Shown: piece by piece, positions 56,349-64,000 of the stretch
How positions within the stretch are numbered: position 1 is the first letter of the stretch
How the letters are laid out: every line of letters starts with the position of its first letter
Source: Microstegium vimineum
Lineage: Eukaryota > Streptophyta > Magnoliopsida > Poales > Poaceae
Assembly (NCBI GenBank): GCA_022036555.1
Contig: CM039123.1
Coordinates: 15,536,326-15,600,325, forward strand
DNA: 64,000 bases
Direction: 5' to 3'
The notes under the pieces: generated by a model
Database searches by the model: none
The model's input: the letters and a program-made list of their open reading frames with translations, nothing else
Told to the model about the DNA's origin: nothing
Translations under genes and position numbers: made by a program

Positions 56349-57507
56349 TGATGAGGGACGATCCCGATCTTCACGACGTACGATCTTAATCTTGATAACT
56401 AGCCAAAGATTGGCCGATAACTTGCTGCAAGCAACGATAACTAGTGCAACCTGACGACACGCACAAGGATCCAACCACCGTCTCTATACGGCAGCCTGAA
56501 CCAAGGATTCGCCCAACCATACTCTCAAAGAACCAACCTACGCAACCTAAACTCGAAGATCAAGAGTACGGACTGGGTGCCGAAAATGCGGCCGCTTCTG
56601 TAATCTCCGCGAAGGAAAACACAAGAGCAAAGGGGTAGAGAATCTCTCTCTTGGGTTTGTTAGCACACAGCTGAACAAAGGTTCGATATTTTGATTATTA
56701 AAAGTCTCCATTTGCTAAGATGCAAAGGGGTATATATACTAGCAATAGCCCTGCTAGATAGGTATAAACACGAGATGGAAATGAAAAGACTAAGAATGTG
56801 AAAAGGTCTCCACGAAATGGGTTTCTGAAGTGGCTTCGCGAGGTTGTTGGTCTTCTGCGCAGTCATCAGTAAATTGGCAATAACTCCATCTTGAGAAGTC
56901 CAAATAATGAACCGTTTCTTGGGTGTGAAAGTAGACTTAATAAGCTTTCTATCCATGTATACCATGCAATACGAAACATTATAGAATGGTACAGTTTTAC
57001 ATGGAAAGTTGTACCAACATTCTGTCATGTAAAACTATTGACCTTCTGAGCAGTGTTCACTAATATATTTTTATCTCAATATTGACACATCCAAAAGTGG
57101 TGAGGTTTACTGCATTAGAAAGTAGACTTGAAGAGCTTTCCAAAATGTCCTTTTGAGCTTAAAAAGCTTCTCGGAGTAGAGAGATATGAACTTTGGACTG
57201 GACTGGTCCATTTTAGACAGGACTGGTCCGATCTTCTTCAACTGGTCTGTTTTTGGTCTATAGCTTTTCTTCATGTAGAGTAACATCCTCCTATTCATGT
57301 GTATACCTAAGTACAACCAAAGTAGAACACTTATGTAGTATAACATTCTTAGAATTATTAAGATTAAAATCAATAAGGAATAAATTCACCTGCTCTTGGA
57401 GTTTTCTGGAACGACTTCTTGTGAGTGGAGCTTGAATTGTATCATTTATGTTTGATTATGGCTGGTGGATACTATATGTAGCATGCATGGTTGAGATGTC
57501 CTTATCA
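56349..57507 (-). repeat. 5' LTR of the nested element (1,159 bp)
   Basis: On the plus strand it starts TGATGAGGGACGATCC and ends GATGTCCTTATCA, giving matched inverted ends (TGATAAGG / CCTCATCA on the minus strand). A GGTATATATAC box lies near 56730. Confidence 0.82.
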
Positions 57508-58683
57508 GTCGGGTACTGGCTGTGGTGGACCAATTCCGCCTGGATGCTCTAGAGGCTGTCAAACTGGCCTTAAGTATGTAATCTTATCTTGTAACATCGC
57601 ACCTTGTGACTGTGGTGACTTTGAACAATCATCGACTACGCATTATTCGTTCGCTGGTTGCACCATCCATTTGAGTAGCCGACTAATTGTTTAGTCGTCT
57701 GTACATGAATTCGATCAGCCACTTTAGCCGATTCATACTGTGGCGGACTTTACTTTAGTCCACCTAACCGCCATCCGCACACCTGTTCGTACGGGTGCCT
57801 TTAAATAATGACCGGGTTTCCCAAAGTGATAGCCAGTGCGTTTTGTGACCATCTTTTCTATCGCTCTGTCAAACTGCCCCCTTGTGTATAGTAGCATTCC
57901 AATCCATGGCGAATCTTGGGCATCGCTCGGCATCCAGCTCCGTTGATAGTGTCTCCCAACCGCTGTGACGCCGACTCCCGAGGTAAAATGGCCGCGAGGC
58001 CACCTCCTCCTTGCCTGGTTTGATTCGAGAAACAAACCCTAACCAGTCCTTTTGAATTCCTCTAGGGCAGCCGAATCGAGTGTCAACTCACCGGCAGCCG
58101 ATGATGGCCCGAGGGGTGCCCTCCAAGTCGAATGTCTCCTCTCGGAGGAGCGCAGGGAACACGCTCGACTAGAGGAACTGGCGGCAGCAAAGGCTTCCCT
58201 TCATCATGCCAGGATGTTTCTTGGGTCCTCTCTGGTCAAAGCCGATGGTATGCCCCTTGACCCCAAATCTGGATGATTAGCCGATCAAAACCTTCTTGTT
58301 TGTTTCGGCTACTTTGTCTGCCACTCTGCAATCTTCTCTTCTGCTGCTTGAACCTTTCTCATGTGGCAGAGCTGGCGTCCGTCATTATCGTAGTCGCGGA
58401 CCTTCTCCACGCCCAAGGTTCAACGCCGGAGGAGCGCTTGAACGGCATGTCGGCTCGTATTCGGGAGCTGATCTTCCAGTCCGTCTCCCATGGAGCCTCC
58501 TTTGCCTTGGCCGTAGCAGAGGTCGCCGGCGTGGAGTTCTACGACATGATAACTCCTCGCTTCCTCAACGCCTACACCAGGGACATCTTTCCTGACTCTT
58601 TAGATAGCTTCGAGTCAATGGGGAAGGCGGTCACCGAGGTGGTGCCTGCAGATGAGCTGCTAGCTCGTCTCTTTTTAGAGTAG
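57508..58683 (+). pseudogene. Second plus-strand cargo-gene fragment of element 2
   Basis: Two open pieces on the plus strand, 58052-58263 and about 58370-58683, look like exons of one protein. The first is helical and Glu/Ala-rich (ECLLSEERREHARLEELAAA). The second is ELASVIIVVADLLHAQGSTP, then RIRELIFQSVSHGASFALAV and a natural stop. An acceptor-like CATGTGGCAG lies near 58370. The style (coiled coil followed by a short conserved helical tail) is that of extra ORFs in grass Tat elements, but it does not align visibly with the PMD copy. It may be the 3' part of a different cargo gene. The 57508-58050 stretch shows nothing clear. Confidence 0.45.
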
Positions 58684-58959
58684 GACGTGATCTGCTCATA
58701 GATAGTCCTAGCCGTGAGCTATCTAGCCGGCAACACCTTCTATCTGAAAATGCCAGCTTCTTTTGTATAGTTCGGTCGTTTCTAATATATGCAAGCACTC
58801 AGTCTTGTGCACACATACCCTTTTCTTTTATTATTATTTTTTTCTCTAAAGGAGATGTGTGTCACATCGGCTATTGCCAACCATTTGTCGGCTATTTTTT
58901 TACTAAAGGCGATGCACATTACATCGGCTATTTGTTGCCACGCTTGCGATGATACTAAT
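58684..58959. other. Intergenic gap between convergent cargo gene and gag-protease
   Basis: No gene is visible. It would contain the 3' ends of both convergent transcription units. Confidence 0.5.
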
Positions 58960-61900
58960 TTACGCTCTTTGAGCCGATCACCTGAATCGGCTGTCGACCA
59001 TCTTTGTTCATCCTGAAGACGTTTCCATCGTGCATCTTTCCGGAGAAGCACTCCATGTCCTCGAAGGTCCAACCATTTTGCTCTGCGTAGGTGACGCTGG
59101 CTGACGAATCAGCCCGTACTATCTCCATGGTATCTCCAATCCACTAGATGAGGCTTTGATGCATGGTGGATGGAATGCAGCAGTTGGCATGAATCCAATC
59201 CCTTCCGAGTAAGCTGTACGTGCCTTTGGCGTCCACAACGAAGAAGGTAGTGAGCATTCTCTTGCTCCCAATGGTCAGCTCGACGCATATGACTCCCTTT
59301 GTGGCCAATATGTTGCCGCTGAAATCTGTCAGCTCCATATCGATGGGGCTCAAGTCTTCCACTCTCCTCCCCAGCCTTCTAAATGTCAAGTATGGCATGA
59401 GGTTGACGGTTGCTCCTCCATCGACCAACATCTTGGTTAGGGGTTTTCCATCCACGAATCCCTTCACGTAGAGGGCCTTCAGATGTTGATACTTTTCTAG
59501 ATTCTCGAAGGTAGCATTGTCTATCTGATAGATCCATTGGGCCATAGCCACCTCTGTCTCCTCGTCGCCAGACTCTTCCTGTTGATAATTGGGTCTGACT
59601 TCGGCAGGCAGCATAAATATGGCGGAGATGGATTTCATCGCCTTGCCCTTCTCTCCAGCTTGCTTAACCCGTCACACCTTGGGCTTCTTCCCTTGTAACT
59701 CGCCGTTCCTTAGGCGCTGGACCCGACGCTTCTGGCTCTTGGTCAATCCTCTACGTCACCATTGGCCCTCCTGCGGTGCATGTTTCTGACTCACGACATC
59801 TTCATTGGTCGATTCTTTCCCGGATCGATTATGGAGGTCCTCCATTTTATGGTGTCGATCCATTTTGTAGCCCAACCTGTGATGTACGGATCAACGGTTG
59901 TCTCTCGACTGCCAGTACCCTCGGTACTGACTGCTACAATCTGGACAGTCGTTTGGGGAAGGAAGCCTAAGTCCAGCGTTCCAACAATGCATGAAGAAAG
60001 GATAATCCCAATGGTATCCATTTTCCTCTTGGATCCTCCTCTACTCTTCTTCCTCGAGCAGCTCTCGACGCTCCCTCTCCTATTTCTCTTCTCTTTTCTC
60101 CTTTTGACGTTCCCATTTGTTCAACAGGATCCTGGCGGTGGGGCATCGTCGGACCGGAAGGTCTCGTTCTGCCTTGTCTTCCCGGTGTTCCTCAACTACT
60201 TCATATTTCTCAGACGTCTTGGTCTTCATCGAGACCATGTTCACCGGAAAGGATAGTGCCACCATGTTCGCGGGGAATGGATTACCGTCTATACCCATGG
60301 CCCCCTTGGTCTTCTCCAGGCCAATCGGTGATGGCCTTTTGGATCATGTCCCGTAACAACCTGCAGTCATTGGTGTTGTGGGTGTACGTGCCATGGAACT
60401 TGCAAGACCTTATGTACTTGATCTCTTCGGCCGAAGGGATCTTGTAGTCTCCGATTAATTTGATCTGCCCCTTGTCAAGTAGATAATCAAAGATCCTGTC
60501 GGCCTTTGTGACATCGAAGCTGTATTTCTTCGCCCCTTCGACGGCTTTGGCTTTCCCCCACGGCATTTACTCCGAGCTCGTCCCGGCCCATTCTACGGCG
60601 GCGATCTCATTGGACTCATCGTCACTGTTGGCAGCTCTAGTAACATCTTCCACCGTGATCAGCTCCATGCTGCCGGCTTTCTGAGCCTTACCGCTGTAAC
60701 GCGGATACCTATAGTTGGCCTCGATGTTGGTGATCTTGTTGGCCAATTCCGATAGGCTTGAGCAATCCATCCTGATCTTCTCTCTGATCGCCGGGACCAG
60801 ACCCCGAACAGCAATACTGACGACCTCCGCGTCGGATAGCATTAGTCGGTAGCATTGATTCCTCACCTCTCTAAACCTCTGGAGGTAGCTACCTCCTGGC
60901 TCATTATTCCCTTGCCTGACGTCGACCAGGTCCATGACCCCTTTTACCGTGTTACCAGAGTCAAAGTACTGATGGAACTTATTCTCTAGGTCCTTCCACC
61001 CAGTGATGGATTGATATGGCATAGAAGCGAACTAAGAAAAGGTCGAACCGGATAGGGACAGAGGAAAGAACCGAACCCTGAGTACCTGGTCATCGGCTAT
61101 CTCACCTAGCTACACTAGGTATTGACTGATGTGCTCTATGGTTGATACCTGGCCAGTCCCGGTGAACTTAGTGAACTCAGGCACCCTGTATCTATATGGC
61201 AGAGCCACTCGATCGTACCACTCGGGGTACGACTTCCGGTAGGCGATGGACTAATTCCTGGGCTTCAAACTGAATTGGTGTTGCACCATATCGGCTACCT
61301 AGTTCATCAGCAGATTGATCTGAGGTGGCGTTTGCTGATGATGAGTTGGGCCCCCGTGACCTTGCTGGCCGCTGGGATATCCGGGAGGGTTCTGGTATCC
61401 CGGTCCTCCTTGGGCGCCTGTCGCGTAGTGATGGTGATGTCCCGAAGGGATCTCGCCAAACATTGTGCTTCCAGGGAATGGTGGTGCGCTAAAATCTGGA
61501 GCCGGTCTTGCGCCATAAGAGGTGTGCTGTGCAGCCGATGCACCTCCAACGAGGTTTGTCATCGGCTGCTGTGGTCCATTCCGAAGGTTGCCTCCTCCGC
61601 CAGTAGGTGCGCTGCTGCCTCCGAGAGATCCAGAGAATGGACCTTCTGGGGCTTTGCTTGTTCAAGTATGATCCCCACCTTGCGGCATAGAGAAAGCTTG
61701 GCCCCTCCCTTGCATACCGAGGGCTCCCGCTATAGCGTTCCGCAAGCAACCGGCAAGGAGCTCGCCATGGCTGGCGAATGTGGATGACATGGCCTTGTGG
61801 ATAGTCTCCTGCATGAGGTTGTGTTGGAGGTTGACTCGTGGGTCCTCGTCCCCGTACATGAGGATGTACGAGAAAGGTCTGGCCTGCCTCGCATCGTCCC

Positions 61901-62021
61901 TGGTTTTGCTGAAGGACTACAAGCACTTGTCCTTGAAAGCGTTGAGTGGATTTTGGAGCGATAGCTTCTGTTCCTCGTTCAGCGCCTCCTCAGTCACATT
62001 GAACACATGATTGTCGCTCAT
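58960..62021 (-). pseudogene. Element 2 gag-protease (no polymerase)
   Basis: The start at 62021 (MSDNHVFNVTEEALNEE) lies near the PBS. The Gly/Gln-rich N-terminal region is broken into several frames. The capsid-like part (61022-60567) contains GSYLQRFREVRNQCYRLML; the zinc-binding segment near 60380 reads CKFHGTYTHNTNDC. The protease at 59638-59144 has TKMLVDGGATVNLMP and SLLGRDWIHANC, closely similar to element 1, and is followed by a TAG near 59144. The frame ends about 58960 with a natural-looking stop and no RT follows. Complementation by a partner such as element 1 would be required. Confidence 0.78.
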
Positions 62022-62036
62022 GTTTGACGATTGTGG

Positions 62037-62056
62037 TCCCACCGGGTGTGCCAAAA
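62037..62056 (-). promoter_or_regulatory. Primer-binding site of element 2
   Basis: The minus strand reads TTTTGGCACACCCGGTGGGA, identical to that of element 1 and two bases from the LTR. Confidence 0.82.
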
Positions 62057-62058
62057 TG

Positions 62059-63661
62059 TGTTGACGTCAAAAATGGGGCTTCCGACATCAGCACTGCGTA
62101 AGGCCTGCGGAGACCGTGCAGCAGCAGAGCTTGATCTCCTAAACCTCTAAAACGGCTTAGGCCACTTCGATGATCGATTCCAGGCGTGCCAGTCAATTTG
62201 ACCTACAATTGACAAGGAGATGAAACGTCAAATTATGGAACTTGCCAGTTGTTGCCAGATAGTTCCATGAGTGTGCGGCTCTCATATAGCCGATGAATAT
62301 GGGAGACTGACTAAAGAGTCAACTCCGGATAGTGTAAAACATAATGATGGTATACAAACTGCTATCACAGGATATTTAAGCATAAGGTACACGATTAGCC
62401 GATCATATAATGAGAATAAGGTAAAGATGCGATACATGTAACATTATTGTCATCAAACTACCAAATCTACCAAGCATAACAGATAAAGATTAACCATCAA
62501 CAGAGGTGTGTTCCCATGCAGCCATGATGACAATCAACCCGATAACCTGACCGATTTACTAGCATTGGGGTGTTTCCATGCAGCCACAAAAGTAAACAAG
62601 CCAAGCCACATTCAGTACACTTAATAGATCTAATAGATTGCGACGACAGAAGTACATGCATTGTATGATTGAAGCATAACCAGATCGGCTACATTAGCCG
62701 ATATGGGATCCATGAAGCTTGAACAAGATCCATGCATCCAGCCTCGGACAGATCTAAGTCTGGACAGACATAACCCAACACACACGGCAGTGGGGTCCGG
62801 TAGATGCAGCCATACCACATATGTTGAGCTAGATCCAACCATACTCAAACCAATCTAATAACTGAATACATGTCTCGAACTCGCAACATGTGAGAATCAC
62901 AACTAATGGATCAGCCGATATGATCTTAGATCTATCGCCTCTCAGGTATAAAGGTAAATGCAATAGAGGCAATAGATCTAGATAGAAAATAAAGCGCAGG
63001 TCAATCCATCAGATGAGATTGGGCATGATATTGTAGCAATAGATTAAACAAAGCATAACAGACAATATTGATAACTTAATGAATCTATTAGATCGCCAAT
63101 CTAATAGAGACGATTACTAGCTTGAAGCCACAATTCATGTGAGATTGAAGCAATGCAGCCCCATGAACAATAGATTCAAACCGATAACTAGCTCATACCG
63201 AGCTTGCACGAGATACACAATACAGCCGTACAAACGAGACATGAACCAAGGTTAGACTTACAAGCAAACCGGAGGTCGATCTAGTCGATGCAGCCCAATC
63301 CATCGAAGGTTCACTGGAATCTACTCTACTCTACTCCTAGGGGTGGCTGAAGGCCGGAAACTAAGAACTAGTTGTGTATTTGATTGATTGGATTTCTTTC
63401 TCATTTTCTAACCCTTGCTATTTATAGACCATAGCATAACCCTAACGTAAAACCGGTCGCTGGCCGAAATAAGGAAACCTGGATGTCTTGGGCCTCAATC
63501 CTTGGCGTAGCCCACCAAACGTATCTCAACAGTCGATACGTGTTATCTCCTCCGAGTCAGTTTCCTTAACCCGCCTTCCGGGTCCACCTGTGCGCAGCAT
63601 ATTTCTCCGTCCTCAGGACTCACTTGTATTTATTTGGTCATGCCAAAATACGGTGTTAACA
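62059..63661 (-). repeat. 5' LTR of element 2 (1,603 bp)
   Basis: On the plus strand it begins TGTTGACGTCAAAAATGGGG and ends ACGGTGTTAACA. From GGCGTGCCAGTCAATTTGAC onward it is collinear with the central LTR apart from an extra 105 bp after 62275; its first 120 bp are unrelated to the central LTR. Confidence 0.85.
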
Positions 63662-64000
63662 ACTGTTATTGTAGAAATTTTATAGGCTATTCACCACCTC
63701 TAGACATTTAGGATCTTTCACATGTCACAATGCAACATCACATCCTACTGAATGTAGTATTTATATATTATTTCTTACATTGGTAGCTCACATGAATTAT
63801 TAAGGCAACACTTTTGTCATTGTGGGTGCATAGACTTCTTCTATATTGTGTGCATATATGGTGAAAATTTAGTCAAAATCAACTGTTTTTCAATTGATGG
63901 GTGCATATGCCCCCTCTGATACCTTTGCCTCTATTATGTGTTGATCTATTAGCCATGTGTATAGTTTTTTTGCCATGATTTGCAAGCAAATTGACCCATG
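63662..64000. other. Right flank, possible copia LTR end
   Basis: The flank contains CTATTCACCACCTCTAGACA followed by TTTAGGATCTTTCA near 63680-63722. This resembles the end of grass copia LTRs, including the one at 25926-25959 here. No primer-binding site follows, so it may be only a fragment. Nothing else is recognised. Confidence 0.35.

Larger units (their letters stand above)
50813..57507 (-). mobile_element. Non-autonomous gag-only LTR element nested in element 2
   Basis: In minus orientation: 5' LTR 57507-56349 (starts TGATAAGGACATC, ends CCTCATCA), PBS, leader, gag (55412-54856), a long region with no recognised domain (54.8-52.3 kb), polypurine tract at 51829-51845 and a 3' LTR truncated at 50813. 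No protease, RT or integrase is found. The PBS (TGGGATCAAAGC) is a degenerate tRNA-Met type. The 5 bp right of the element (GTCGG) do not recur on the left, consistent with loss of that end. Confidence 0.78.
46317..63661 (-). mobile_element. Tat-lineage element 2 (gag-protease only), disrupted by a nested element
   Basis: The outer LTRs are 62059-63661 (5') and 46317-47761 (3'). Next to the 3' LTR lies a PMD gene on the plus strand (47963-50812). Next to the 5' LTR lies gag-protease on the minus strand (62021 to about 58960). No RT, RNase H or integrase is present. A 6.7-kb gag-bearing element occupies 50813-57507 and its left LTR is truncated, so some element 2 sequence may have been lost there. 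The pol genes may therefore have been deleted, or the family may always have been non-autonomous. Confidence 0.7.

Noticed and set aside
1..64000. tRNA, rRNA or CRISPR features
   Set aside because: None recognised; the tRNA-like matches are short retrotransposon primer-binding sites only.

Overview
The window looks like repeat-rich nuclear DNA of a grass, probably a panicoid such as sorghum, sugarcane or Miscanthus; the species is inferred from repeat style, not proven. It contains a nearly complete CACTA transposon, Tourist-, Stowaway- and hAT-type MITEs inside host introns, a SIRE-style Ty1/copia relic and several Tat-style Ty3/gypsy elements. I see no rRNA, tRNA, CRISPR array or prokaryotic gene.

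Layout. 1-2923: GC-rich retroelement remnant, then AT-rich DNA with MITEs. 2924-13898: a 10,975-bp CACTA element flanked by a perfect CAA target-site duplication, carrying on the minus strand a broken TNPD-type transposase (about 12.9 to 9.4 kb) and a broken second gene (about 7.3 to 3.5 kb) that ends in a Ulp1-like cysteine protease domain. 13.9-17.4 kb: copia gag fragment and noncoding DNA. 17743-23740, plus strand: the one convincing host gene, a nine-exon model whose splice phases all agree and which encodes 325 aa with a C-terminal Myb/telobox domain; its 2.9-kb intron 6 holds a Tourist and a hAT MITE. 24.3-28.8 kb: truncated copia element. 28.8-32.6 kb: non-coding gypsy derivative with a 35-bp minisatellite. 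32.6-34.5 kb: another LTR, interrupted by a 293-bp CACTA-type MITE. 34.6-63.7 kb: a compound of Tat-type elements in minus orientation, arranged LTR-internal-LTR-internal-LTR, with a gag-only non-autonomous element (50.8-57.5 kb) lodged in the second internal region.

The most interesting structure is the Tat compound. Element 1 has gag, protease, reverse transcriptase, two RNase H domains and integrase on the minus strand. Between pol and its 3' LTR it carries, on the opposite strand, a spliced gene of the plant-mobile-domain (PMD, aminotransferase-like) type ending in a coiled coil. Element 2 has a homologous PMD gene with the same first-intron position, but only gag and protease survive or were ever present. 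An intron-bearing cargo gene in antisense is not spliced out of the genomic retroelement RNA, so its introns can survive retrotransposition. The central LTR is a chimera of the two element types, as expected if two neighbouring elements recombined through their LTRs.

Almost all TE genes are disabled by single nonsense codons or 1-bp indels, so these are fairly young but inactive copies. The Myb gene is the only locus I would treat as a functional host gene.
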